Of a stretch of DNA of 8,269 nucleotides, positions 1 to 7,912 are shown piece after piece. The notes beneath the pieces are model-generated. The model saw only the letters and a program-made list of their open reading frames with translations. It was not told where the DNA came from and did not search any database. Source of the DNA: an uncultured delta proteobacterium (lineage in GTDB: Bacteria; Myxococcota_A; Polyangia; Polyangiales; Ga0077539); the NCBI GenBank assembly GCA_903860995.1, contig CAIOSS010000359.1:1-8269 (forward strand), in the 5' to 3' direction. Numbering within the stretch: the first letter of the stretch is position 1; every line of letters starts with the position of its first letter. The translations under genes were made by a program, and so were the position numbers.

Positions 1-1333
1 CCGCTGCGAGGCGCGTCTGCAGCGCCGCCCGCTCGGCCTCCGGGGTCTCGCCGCGCAGCGCCTCCCAGCGCGCCACGCTCGGGAACATCCCCAGCATCTC
101 CTCGGCGCTCGCGCGCGCCGCCGCCGCGTCGCCCCGCGCCCGACAGCGCATACCCCACCACGTAAACAGCGCCTCGCTCGGGTCGCGCTCCAGGCGCGCG
201 CGCACCGCCGCGTCGAGCTCGGCCGTCACGCCCCAGCGCGCGAGCAGCCCCGCCGCCGCGGGCAGCGACGCCGTCGGGCACTCCCACGCCACGGACACCG
301 CCTCGTCGCGCCGGCCGTGCACCAGCAGCGCGTCGACCAGCTCGGCCCAGCGGCCCAGCGAGCGCAGGCCCCGCAGCACCTCGTCGAGGTCGAGGCCCTC
401 GCGCAGCAGCTCGAAGAGCAGCGCGCCGAAGGGTATCGTGGACCAGGCCAGCGGGTCGTTGGCCGCGAAGCCCTCGCGCGCCGCGCGATCGAAGATCCAC
501 CCGGCGACCATCGCCCGCTCGGCCTCGTCGGCGTAGCGCAGGATCGCCTCGGGCACCTCCTCCGCCGCCCCCACGTCGCTGCACGCCAGGTCGCCCTGGG
601 CCACGGACCACAGCGCCGTCAGCACCTCGCGCCGCACGTCCGCGTCCCTCGCCCGCGCGAGCGCCGCCGTGAGCCCCCGCGCCGCGTCGACCACCAGCGC
701 CCGCAGCGCCCCGTCGCCGTCCTGCCCCGCCACCGCGGCGTAGCCCTCCAGCACCCCCTCGCCGAGGCCCCGGTACGCCTCCGTGGCGCCCCGAAGGTCG
801 CCCGCCAGGAGCAGCGCCTCGGCCCGCGCGCGCAGCGCCGAGAGCTCCCACGCGATGGCCCCGGCCGCGCCCCACGCGGTGCCGTGCCGCCGCATCGCCG
901 ACCGCGCCCGCTCGCCGCTGTGGGCCACGGGCATGGCGACCCGCTCGAGCCACGGCGCGAGGGCCACCATCTCCTCGACCAGGGTTGCGAGCGACTCCGT
1001 CGAGCGCCGGCGCAGCGACGCGCCCACCGCGCTCGCGTCGTGGAAGCACCACGGCCGCGCCGCGTAGGTCATCAGCACCGCCGCGACGTGCTTGCACCGC
1101 CCCGCGGAGCCCGCCGCGCAGCCGCAGCGCGCCCGAACCACCCGCGCGCCGTCGCCCGAGAGGGTGACCTCGACCGGGTACGCCGGCCGGTCGCCGCCCT
1201 CACAGCACGCCCGCAGCGCCCGCCCCGCGCGCCGCGCGTCGAACACCCCGTCGCGCCCGCAGAGGGCCTCCGCCTTCGCGCGCACGGCCTCGCTGAAGCC
1301 CTCGAACCAACCCGTCGTCGTCGTGCTGTCCAT
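1..1333 (-). CDS. SWIM zinc-finger domain protein (C-terminus cut by window edge)
   Basis: An uninterrupted minus-strand frame of 444 codons runs from ATG at 1333 to the left edge, so the 3' end is missing. A SWIM-type zinc-binding motif, C-x-C-x7-C-x-H, is visible at C70, C72, C80 and H82, followed by the hydrophobic VAAVLM run typical of SWIM domains. The rest (about residues 90-444) is rich in Ala, Leu, Glu and Arg, looks largely helical, and has no catalytic motif I recognise. SWIM domains are known to bind nucleic acid or protein partners, and in bacteria are often found with SNF2 ATPases; none is visible here. The start is the first ATG before a good coding run, with only a weak purine stretch upstream. 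It lies 66 bp downstream of the hydrolase gene and may be co-transcribed with it. The SWIM assignment is firm; the cellular role is unknown. Confidence 0.8.
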   Translation of the reverse strand, partial: MDSTTTTGWFEGFSEAVRAKAEALCGRDGVFDARRAGRALRACCEGGDRPAYPVEVTLSGDGARVVRARCGCAAGSAGRCKHVAAVLMTYAARPWCFHDASAVGASLRRRSTESLATLVEEMVALAPWLERVAMPVAHSGERARSAMRRHGTAWGAAGAIAWELSALRARAEALLLAGDLRGATEAYRGLGEGVLEGYAAVAGQDGDGALRALVVDAARGLTAALARARDADVRREVLTALWSVAQGDLACSDVGAAEEVPEAILRYADEAERAMVAGWIFDRAAREGFAANDPLAWSTIPFGALLFELLREGLDLDEVLRGLRSLGRWAELVDALLVHGRRDEAVSVAWECPTASLPAAAGLLARWGVTAELDAAVRARLERDPSEALFTWWGMRCRARGDAAAARASAEEMLGMFPSVARWEALRGETPEAERAALQTRLAA

Positions 1334-1374
1334 GCGTCCAACGTATCCCTCGCCCGTCCGCGCACAAGGGTGAG

Positions 1375-1392
1375 GTGGACATACCCTGTCAC
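1375..1392. repeat. Imperfect inverted repeat between hydrolase and SWIM genes
   Basis: The 66-bp gap 1334-1399 contains GTGGACA (1375-1381), a 5-bp spacer, then TGTCAC (1387-1392). The two arms are complementary except for one extra G in the left arm. It sits just after the hydrolase stop codon and upstream of the SWIM gene, so it could be an operator or a weak RNA hairpin. No T-run follows, so an intrinsic terminator is not supported. A short imperfect repeat like this can arise by chance. Confidence 0.25.
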
Positions 1393-1399
1393 ACGAAAT

Positions 1400-2293
1400 T
1401 CACCATCGCGCGCGCTGGTTGAGGAAGCGCCGCGTGGCCGGGACGACGACCTCCGGGCGCTCGAGGAGCACGAAGTGCGAGGCCCTCCGGAGGTGGATGG
1501 CCTCGGCGTCGGGGAGGCGCTTCGCGATGACGTGGGACTGGTACGGCGGGGTGAGCCAGTCCCAGGCGCCGGAGACCACGAGGGCGGGGACGTGGATGTC
1601 GCGCAGGTGGTGGAGCACCGAGTGGGCGTCGAGCTCCTGGAAGAGCCGGAGGTAGTTGGGGAAGGTGCGCGGGTCGAAGACCTCGCGCATGTAGCGCTCC
1701 ATCATCGGGGTCATCTGCGCGGGGCGGGCGCGGGAGACCAGCCAGAAGAAGGCCGCGGCGGGCATCACGGCGCGGGGTGCGCCGTACTCGATGGCGCGGG
1801 CGAGGTGCGGACGGTCGGCGACGGTCTCGACGATGGCGTTGAGCCAGGCGCCCGCGAAGGGGAAGCGGATGAAGGGCTGCAGGCCCGACGAGAAGACGTG
1901 GCCGTAGGTGCCGTTCATGAGCAGCATCCCGGCGACGCGCTCGGGGTACATCGACGCGGCCTCCAGGGTGACCTGCACCCCCATGCTCCAGCCGCAGAAC
2001 ACGGCGCGCGACACGCCCTCGGCGTCGAGCACGGCGAGGGCGTCCTCGGCGTGGTCGGTGATGCTGAGGTGCGCCTGGCGGGTGGGCGGCGTCGAGTCGA
2101 AGAGGCCGCGGTAGTCCCAGGTGATGATGCGGTAGTCGTCGCGGAAGGCGTCGACGATGGGCTGCCAGGTGTAGAGGCGCCCGCCGAGGCCGTTGGCGAG
2201 GAGCAGCACGCGATCGCCGCGCCCGGTCACGGTGTACGCGACGCGGGCGCCTTGGCGGGTCTCGATGTACTTGGTGGGGAGCTCGTCAGACAT
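1400..2293 (-). CDS. Alpha/beta-fold hydrolase
   Basis: The 297-residue protein has the features of a complete alpha/beta hydrolase. The nucleophile elbow is G101-W-S103-M-G105. The acid is probably D245 in GAWDWLTP, and the base is H273 in ASHF. An oxyanion-side NGLGG segment (34-38) replaces the usual HG, and DYRG lies at 60-63. A cap region of about residues 130-215 is rich in Phe, Met and Ala. Family members hydrolyse esters, lactones, epoxides or C-C bonds; the sequence does not show which substrate is used. No signal peptide is evident, so it is probably cytoplasmic. It begins 42 bp downstream of the VWA lipoprotein gene on the same strand, consistent with co-transcription. No strong ribosome-binding site precedes ATG 2293, but the N-terminus (MSDELPTKYIETRQGARVAY) aligns with the usual first strand of the fold, so this start is reasonable. 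Confidence 0.9.
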   Translation of the reverse strand: MSDELPTKYIETRQGARVAYTVTGRGDRVLLLANGLGGRLYTWQPIVDAFRDDYRIITWDYRGLFDSTPPTRQAHLSITDHAEDALAVLDAEGVSRAVFCGWSMGVQVTLEAASMYPERVAGMLLMNGTYGHVFSSGLQPFIRFPFAGAWLNAIVETVADRPHLARAIEYGAPRAVMPAAAFFWLVSRARPAQMTPMMERYMREVFDPRTFPNYLRLFQELDAHSVLHHLRDIHVPALVVSGAWDWLTPPYQSHVIAKRLPDAEAIHLRRASHFVLLERPEVVVPATRRFLNQRARW

Positions 2294-2335
2294 CGCCGCG
2301 CACCGTAGCGCAGCCGACGAGGAGAGGGAGAAGAC

Positions 2336-4162
2336 TTAGCGGCCGGCGTCCGCGGTGGTGCTGGTGTTGTCCGACTGCACGCACTCGATGGTCGCCTCGG
2401 CGCCCGTCGGGACGGAGTCGCCGTCGGTGAACGAGATGCGCTGGGTGCAGCTCGGGTTCGCCGGGTCGACGGTGGTGTCGTAGAAGAAGCCGTGCGAGCC
2501 GGCCGGCGCGGCCATGCCGGGGATGACGGCGACCTGGCTCACGAGGCAGACCGCGCGGCCCCCCTCGGTGGCGGCGGCGCCCGGGGCGCGGCGGCGGCCG
2601 TGGGCGGCGGTGCACCACTCGGCGGCGTTGATGGTGGTGGGGAGCTTCTCACGCACCTCGCAGCCCACGCTGATGGCCGTCGGGTTGGTGCGCGCGTCGC
2701 AGAGCGTCCCCGTGGAGCAGCCCAGCGGGCGGCCCGTGGCGTCGCAGCAGGTGGTGCGGTTGGTGGCGAGCACGCGCGGCAGGCAGCGGCCCGTAAGGCG
2801 CTGCTGGATGCGCTGCACGATCTGCGTGAGCGCCTGGGTGTAGTCGTTGCGGCAGATGGAGCTGACCGAGCCGTTGTTGTAGGTGGTCTGGAAGCGCCGG
2901 GCGATCTCGACGATGCGGCGCGACGGGAGCGCGAAGTACTGCACGTTGGTGTCGCAGGCGGGGCGCATCGGGTCGTACGAGCTGCCCTCGCGGCGGCACG
3001 CTGGCACGACGCGGGTGGAGCAGCTCGGGTCCATGTTGCGCTGGCGCATCGAGACGGGCCCCTCGGGGGACATCGCCGTGAGGCCGTCGGAGCCGTCGGG
3101 CATGCGGCCGAGGAGGGCGTCGTAGTCGGTCTGCCCGTTGGGGGTCTGCGGCAGGGTGATGGGCACGCCCGCGATGGCCGCGAAGATGACGTTCTCCGGG
3201 CGGTTGGGCTTGAGCGAGGTGAAGCCGCGGTTGGGCACGCGCGGGTTCATGTATCGGTCGAGGTTCCAGGTCGGGTCCTGCATCGAGGCCGGCTGGTACA
3301 TGTAGAAGCGGAGGTTGAGGTCGGTGCTGGCCCACGCGGCGCTGGTGCTGTCGAACACCCCGATGCCGTCGGTGCAGGGCACGCCCGTCTCGGCGTAGCG
3401 GCAGTCGCGCACCGAGCCGTCCTCCTCGTCGGAGACGATCACGATGGCGAGCACGGCGTTGGGGCGCACGAAGCCGGCGTTGGGGTCCATGTTGCCCGCC
3501 TGCTCGCGCGGGTTGTGGACCACCAGCGCGCGGTAGGCCGCCTCGAGCTGCTGCTCGAGACCGCAGCCGCCCGTGGAGAGGTACGCGTTGCAGACGAAGT
3601 CGTCGCGGAACTCCGCCGGGTTGGTGGTCGTGGCGTCGAAGGTGAGGAAGCTCGGAAACTGGTCCGAGCTGTTCATGCAGCGGGCCGGGCGGGCGCCCGC
3701 GGGGGCCGTGGTCCAAGGCTGGTGCGAGCGGATCGCCTGGCCGTTGCGGATGGGGTTGAGCAGGCCGTCGTCGCCGATGTCGCTGTTGGCGCACGAGGGC
3801 ACCGTGCTGCCGGGCGTGCCGAGGTCCGACGAGATGACGGCCACGTGCAGGCTCTTCACCGGGGGGTAGTCCGGCACCATGTCCATGTTGGCGTCGGGGG
3901 GCGACACCAGCTGGTTGATGAGCGTCGCGAAGTTGCGCGACAGGTTGGCCTGGTTCGCCGCCATCGAGTTGGAGTTGTCGATCTCGAACAGGATGTCGAC
4001 CGAGTCGACCGCGTTGTTCTGGATCGCCAGGCTCACGCCCGACTGGAGCCGCGTGTCAGGCGCGGCCACCGGGCGGTCGAGACAGCCCTGACCGAGGAGG
4101 CCCAACATCGCGACGGCCACGCCGCTGCGCATCGCACCGCGAAGACGAATGGAATGGGACAT
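2336..4162 (-). CDS. Cys-rich von Willebrand factor A domain lipoprotein
   Basis: This is a predicted exported protein of 608 residues. The N-terminus has basic residues (R6, R8, R12), a short hydrophobic stretch (15-24) and a Cys at 27 in LLGQGC, a relaxed lipobox, so I call it a probable lipoprotein. A VWA domain follows: the metal-binding DxSxS motif is D62-N-S64-N-S66, and a second acidic cluster, SDEED at 244-248, ends a hydrophobic strand (AIVIV). The processed chain carries 20 further cysteines, many at 437-539, suggesting disulfides in the periplasm or on the outer surface. VWA domains bind protein partners through a divalent metal; the partner is unknown. I chose ATG 4162 over an in-frame ATG at 4318 because AAGGAG lies 11 nt upstream and the secretion signal starts directly there. 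It is the first gene of the minus-strand cluster and divergent from an NtrC-type regulator. The C-terminal 150 residues have no recognised fold. Confidence 0.82.
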   Translation of the reverse strand: MSHSIRLRGAMRSGVAVAMLGLLGQGCLDRPVAAPDTRLQSGVSLAIQNNAVDSVDILFEIDNSNSMAANQANLSRNFATLINQLVSPPDANMDMVPDYPPVKSLHVAVISSDLGTPGSTVPSCANSDIGDDGLLNPIRNGQAIRSHQPWTTAPAGARPARCMNSSDQFPSFLTFDATTTNPAEFRDDFVCNAYLSTGGCGLEQQLEAAYRALVVHNPREQAGNMDPNAGFVRPNAVLAIVIVSDEEDGSVRDCRYAETGVPCTDGIGVFDSTSAAWASTDLNLRFYMYQPASMQDPTWNLDRYMNPRVPNRGFTSLKPNRPENVIFAAIAGVPITLPQTPNGQTDYDALLGRMPDGSDGLTAMSPEGPVSMRQRNMDPSCSTRVVPACRREGSSYDPMRPACDTNVQYFALPSRRIVEIARRFQTTYNNGSVSSICRNDYTQALTQIVQRIQQRLTGRCLPRVLATNRTTCCDATGRPLGCSTGTLCDARTNPTAISVGCEVREKLPTTINAAEWCTAAHGRRRAPGAAATEGGRAVCLVSQVAVIPGMAAPAGSHGFFYDTTVDPANPSCTQRISFTDGDSVPTGAEATIECVQSDNTSTTADAGR

Positions 4163-4173
4163 GGAACGCACTG

Positions 4174-4179
4174 CTCCTT
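4174..4179 (-). promoter_or_regulatory. Ribosome-binding site of the VWA lipoprotein gene
   Basis: AAGGAG is read on the minus strand, 11 nt before ATG 4162. It decides the start: the longer in-frame alternative beginning at 4318 would put about 52 non-signal-like residues ahead of the secretion signal. Confidence 0.6.
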
Positions 4180-4215
4180 GAGCGAGGAAACCAGGGACAC
4201 CCTGCGCAGCCGCGA

Positions 4216-4244
4216 ACCATACAGACAGCCGCGCATCACAGCAA
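4216..4244 (-). promoter_or_regulatory. Possible sigma-70-type promoter for the VWA lipoprotein gene
   Basis: On the minus strand TTGCTG (4244-4239) and TATGGT (4221-4216) are separated by 17 bp. The -35 matches 3 of 6 and the -10 matches 4 of 6 consensus bases. It would give a leader of about 45-50 nt. It is weaker than the sigma-54-like site upstream; the two could be alternatives, or this one could be chance. Confidence 0.25.
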
Positions 4245-4286
4245 TCCCAGACACACTCGCCGTATGTGACCGGTGGACTTTCCCTC

Positions 4287-4302
4287 AGCAACCCCGGGGC
4301 CA
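4287..4302 (-). promoter_or_regulatory. Candidate sigma-54 (-24/-12) promoter for the VWA lipoprotein gene
   Basis: Read on the minus strand the site is TGGCCCC, then GGGG, then TTGCT. Compared with the sigma-54 consensus TGGCACG-N4-TTGCW, 10 of 12 specified bases match. The invariant GG (4301-4300) and GC (4289-4288) are in exact register. Transcription would start near 4276, leaving a leader of about 114 nt before ATG 4162. The adjacent divergent gene encodes an NtrC-family activator, the class of protein such promoters require. The assignment is inferred from motif and context only. Confidence 0.5.
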
Positions 4303-4370
4303 TCGACGCGCAGCCCACGATCGCGCTCCCTTCTCCGAACGAGCGCTCCCGTCGAGCTCCAGGGGGATGG

Positions 4371-4388
4371 CAACCGCGGTTGGCGCCA
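4371..4388. promoter_or_regulatory. Paired palindromes, candidate activator-binding (enhancer) site
   Basis: CAACCGCGGTTG (4371-4382) is a perfect 12-bp palindrome. It overlaps by two bases TGGCGCCA (4381-4388), a perfect 8-bp palindrome. Both lie about 95-112 bp upstream of the start site predicted from the sigma-54-like promoter, the usual distance for NtrC-family enhancers. They also lie about 100 bp upstream of the regulator's own ATG, so autoregulation is possible. Binding by the neighbouring regulator is inference. Confidence 0.4.
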
Positions 4389-4471
4389 CCCTGTCCGAAT
4401 TGTCGCCCGGTCGCGCCTGCGATGCTTGCTTGTCGCCCCGTGGATGCTGAACCCTACGCGCGATGCCTTGC

Positions 4472-4475
4472 GGAG
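4472..4475 (+). promoter_or_regulatory. Ribosome-binding site of the response regulator gene
   Basis: GGAG ends 10 nt before ATG 4486. It supports starting the protein at MTRVLLVDDEE, exactly where receiver domains normally begin, rather than at in-frame ATGs at 4273 or 4444. Confidence 0.55.
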
Positions 4476-4485
4476 CGATGGGTCG

Positions 4486-5839
<1,354 letters not shown>

Positions 5840-5847
<8 letters not shown>

Positions 5848-6343
5848 AGGTGACGAGGAGGGCGTTGGCCTCGACGGTCGCGCCCACCGCCGCGTGCACC
5901 TTCGCGACGACGCCGGGCCCCTTCGCCTTCACCTCGTTCTCCATCTTCATGGCCTCGACGATGACCACGGGCTGACCGGCCGTCACCTCGTCGCCTTCGG
6001 CCACGAAGACCTTGATCACCCGCCCCGGCATCGGGGCCCGCACGTCGCCGCTGCGCGCGGCGCCGTCGACCCCCTTGGCGAGCCGGGCGACGCGGCTGCG
6101 CTCGCTCTCGACGTGGACGTAGGTGCGCGTCCCGGAGGCCACCACGCCGAGCTGCGGGGCGGAGCCCTCGACGACCAGGTCGAGCACCCGCGCCCCGACG
6201 CGCACCGAGAGCTCCCGCTCGGAGAAGGTCACCACGTCGAGGGCCACGGGGCGGCCTCCGACGCTCGCCGCGACGGAGCCGTCCGGTCGCGTGGCGATCT
6301 CCACCTCGTGCTCGCGCCCGCCTGCCTGAACAAAATACCGCAT
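5840..6343 (-). CDS. Biotin carboxyl carrier protein of an acyl-CoA carboxylase type enzyme
   Basis: The 167-residue protein ends in a biotinyl domain (about 101-167). It opens with VRAPMPGRV and contains EAMKMEN, whose K133 is the expected biotinylated lysine. Residues 1-90 form short alternating strands (for example RYFVQAGGREHEVEI) resembling the region that precedes the biotinyl domain in acyl-CoA carboxylase alpha chains, which contacts the partner subunit. In such enzymes biotin carries CO2 from biotin carboxylase to a carboxyltransferase. Neither partner gene is next to this one in the window, so the acceptor (acetyl-, propionyl-, methylcrotonyl-CoA or another) cannot be told. It could also serve an oxaloacetate decarboxylase-type enzyme. 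The gene starts at ATG 6343, without a strong ribosome-binding site, and overlaps the convergent regulator gene by 8 bp at its stop codon. It is complete and of normal length for a separate carrier subunit. Confidence 0.9.
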
Positions 6344-6428
6344 GGATGTTCGTCGGACCCTACGCCATCCGGCGCGGCGCCATCAACGCCTCGCGCCCCC
6401 GCGGCGCCCGTGGCACGCTCCGTCCCCG

Positions 6429-7190
6429 ATGCCATCCCGGCCCCGCGCCCGCGAGACCCCCGCCGTGCTGCGCCCGATCACCGGGTACTTCGCGCGCCGG
6501 GTCGACCCCCTGACCAACCTCTTCCTGGTCCTGCCGCTCTTCGCCATCTACCACCTCGGGGTGCTGACCCAGATGCGGCGCAGCGGGCAGGGTTTTACCT
6601 GGGTCGGTAACGGGATGGACTTCCTCACCAGCACCATCCTGGCCCTGGTGCACGGCGACATCATGGCCTACACGGCCATCGCCTCGGGGGTGACGGTGCT
6701 GCTCGGGCTGCTCATCCTGCGCGCCCGCAGGCAGTCCAGCCTGCACCCGCGGCTCTTCATCCCGGTGCTGCTGGAGAGCGCCGTCTACGCGATCATCGTG
6801 GCCTCGCTCATCGGCGCCATCGTCGGCGCCTTCGGCCTCGGGGTGCTCGACCAGGAGGGCCTCCCCGCGCAGATCATCGCCTCCTGCGGCGCGGGCCTGC
6901 ACGAGGAGCTCGTCTTCCGCATGGGGCTCTTCTCGGGCCTCGGCTACCTGCTCTCGCGGCGCATGCGCCCGTGGGTCGGCTGGGCCATCGCCCTCGGCGT
7001 CTCCTCGCTGCTCTTCTCCGCGGTGCACGACCTGCCGCCGCTGGGCGACGCCTTCAGCCTGTCGAGCTTCGTCTTCCGGCTGCTCTGCGGCGTGGCCTTC
7101 GCGATCATCTTCCGCCTGCGCGGCTTCGCCATCGCCGCGTGGACGCACGCGCTCTACGACGTCTTCTACTTCATGCTGCGGCACACCTAG
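6429..7190 (+). CDS. CPBP-family intramembrane metalloprotease
   Basis: This is a polytopic membrane protein, 253 residues from ATG 6429. Hydrophobic segments lie near 29-46, 70-97, 109-140, 182-199, 214-228 and 231-248. The CPBP (CAAX protease/bacteriocin-processing, Abi) signature is complete: EExxxR at E159, E160, R164; FxxxH at F196, H200; and HxxxD at H240, D244. These residues coordinate metal and catalyse cleavage in the Rce1-like family. Bacterial members process peptides or act in bacteriocin immunity, but the substrate here is unknown and no bacteriocin gene is visible. The start is uncertain. ATG 6342 would overlap the start codon of the divergent biotin carrier gene and add an Arg/Pro-rich tail, while GTG 6465 would give a shorter N-terminus. 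None has a clear ribosome-binding site. It converges on the thymidine kinase gene with only 12 bp between stop codons. Confidence 0.87.
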   Translation: MPSRPRARETPAVLRPITGYFARRVDPLTNLFLVLPLFAIYHLGVLTQMRRSGQGFTWVGNGMDFLTSTILALVHGDIMAYTAIASGVTVLLGLLILRARRQSSLHPRLFIPVLLESAVYAIIVASLIGAIVGAFGLGVLDQEGLPAQIIASCGAGLHEELVFRMGLFSGLGYLLSRRMRPWVGWAIALGVSSLLFSAVHDLPPLGDAFSLSSFVFRLLCGVAFAIIFRLRGFAIAAWTHALYDVFYFMLRHT

Positions 7191-7202
7191 CGAGGGCGGG
7201 CC

Positions 7203-7811
7203 CTACGCCACGCCCGCGAGGCCGTCGTCGTCGTCCGCGGCGGGGGGCGCGGTCATCGCGGCGAGGTAGCACGCGCGGCAGCGGGCCTCGTAGGTGTCGG
7301 CCGCCCCCACCTGCACGCGCTCGTCGCCGCCCGCGAGGCGAAACGAGCGGCTCGCCAGCGCGCCGCACTGCGAGCACACCGCGAGGCACTTGGTGATCTG
7401 CTCGGCGATGGCGAGCAGCTGCGGCACAGGCTCGAAGGGGCGGCCGAGGTAGTCCTGGTCGAGGCCCGCGATGACCACCCGGACGCCGCGGTCGGCCATC
7501 GCCTGCACCGCGGCGACGAGCGACGGGCCGAAGAACTGCGCCTCGTCGATGCCCACCACCTGGGTCGCGGGGTCGAGCGCCGCGAGCAGGGCGGCGACGT
7601 CGGGCAGGGCCTCGGCGTCGAGGGACTGCGCGCTGTGACTGGTGATGCGGGTGTCGTGGTAGCGCCGGTCGATGGCGGGCTTGAACACCTGCACGCGCTG
7701 CTTCGCGATGGCGGCGCGGCGCAGGCGGCGGATGAGCTCCTCGCTCTTGCCGCTGAACATCGGACCGCAGATGACCTCGATCCATCCGGCGTCGCGCCGC
7801 GGGTGATCCAT
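7203..7811 (-). CDS. tdk: Thymidine kinase (type II, zinc-binding)
   Basis: This 202-residue cytoplasmic enzyme phosphorylates thymidine to dTMP with ATP in pyrimidine salvage. The P-loop is GPMFSGKS (16-23). DEAQFF (89-94) supplies the catalytic glutamate E90 and metal-binding D89. GLDQDYLGRPFEP (116-128) is the substrate-covering region. A structural zinc site uses C146, C149, C178 and C181. All hallmark residues of the type II (TK1-like) family are present, and the length is usual. I chose ATG 7811, eight residues before the first beta strand; the frame stays open upstream to an ATG at 7925, but that would add a Pro-rich tail and overlap the start of the divergent gene. The C-terminus has a short acidic tail (DDDD) likely to be disordered. 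It appears to be a single-gene unit, divergent from a zinc-ribbon membrane protein. Confidence 0.96.
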   Translation of the reverse strand: MDHPRRDAGWIEVICGPMFSGKSEELIRRLRRAAIAKQRVQVFKPAIDRRYHDTRITSHSAQSLDAEALPDVAALLAALDPATQVVGIDEAQFFGPSLVAAVQAMADRGVRVVIAGLDQDYLGRPFEPVPQLLAIAEQITKCLAVCSQCGALASRSFRLAGGDERVQVGAADTYEARCRACYLAAMTAPPAADDDDGLAGVA

Positions 7812-7814
7812 AGG

Positions 7815-7835
7815 CGGAATACTTTCCGACGTCGG
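7815..7835. repeat. Two overlapping inverted repeats just upstream of tdk
   Basis: CGGAA (7815-7819), a 4-nt loop and TTCCG (7824-7828) can form a 5-bp stem starting 3 nt before the tdk ATG. It shares CCG (7826-7828) with a perfect 10-bp palindrome, CCGACGTCGG (7826-7835). They could form a translational hairpin and an operator for the divergent pair tdk/zinc-ribbon gene, but in such GC-rich DNA chance is a serious alternative. Confidence 0.3.
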
Positions 7836-7912
7836 CGGGGCGAGCGGGTAGAAACGGGCAGGTGGGACGGCGGCGTTGTGGCGGCACGGCTCGTCCGCTA
7901 GCGTCGGGGGTG

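Larger units (their letters stand above)
4163..4485. other. 323-bp divergent intergenic regulatory region
   Basis: This is the only long gap without a convincing gene. It separates two divergent starts and is less GC-rich toward 4200-4290. It holds a ribosome-binding site for each flanking gene, a sigma-54-like promoter and a weaker sigma-70-like promoter aimed at the VWA lipoprotein gene, and two touching palindromes. An open frame continues upstream of the regulator (from 4273), but that stretch is Arg/Pro/Ser-rich, unlike response-regulator N-termini, so I treat it as non-coding. Confidence 0.7.

Noticed and set aside
1310..1323. Short GTC/CGT trinucleotide runs at 1310-1323 and near 7221-7232
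   Set aside because: They encode a Thr run and an Asp run within real genes and are too short to be meaningful repeats.
317..2308. Long plus-strand open frame (663 codons) opposite the SWIM and hydrolase genes
   Set aside because: It is exactly antisense, codon-for-codon in register with the SWIM gene, spans two unrelated genes and is Arg/Pro/Gly/His-rich without motifs. It is a GC-bias artefact.
2492..4450. Long plus-strand open frame (652 codons) opposite the VWA lipoprotein gene
   Set aside because: It has low-complexity Val/Arg/Gly/His/Ala composition and crosses the intergenic region. The minus strand has a signal peptide, VWA motif and ribosome-binding site.
4273..4485. In-frame N-terminal extension of the response regulator
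   Set aside because: The extension is Arg/Ser/Pro-rich with no domain. Receiver domains begin at the MTRVLLVDDEE start, which has its own GGAG. The extension would also run over the promoter and palindrome region.
6357..6386. TTGATG-N18-TAGGGT on the minus strand as a promoter for the biotin carrier gene
   Set aside because: The -10 is poor (3 of 6), spacing is not optimal, and the leader would be only a few bases.
6342..6428. Upstream ATG (6342) for the CPBP protease
   Set aside because: It overlaps the start codon of the divergent biotin carrier gene and would add an Arg/Pro/His-rich tail not expected before the first membrane span.
7191..7225. Possible hairpin terminator between the CPBP protease and tdk genes (GGGCG/CGCCC arms)
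   Set aside because: The stem is only 5 bp, there is no T-run on either strand, and one arm lies inside tdk. It is not distinguishable from GC-rich background.
7876..7904. TTGTGG-N17-TAGCGT resembling a sigma-70 promoter for the zinc-ribbon gene
   Set aside because: Each hexamer matches only 3 of 6, and the start site would fall almost on the ATG. The evidence is too weak to annotate.
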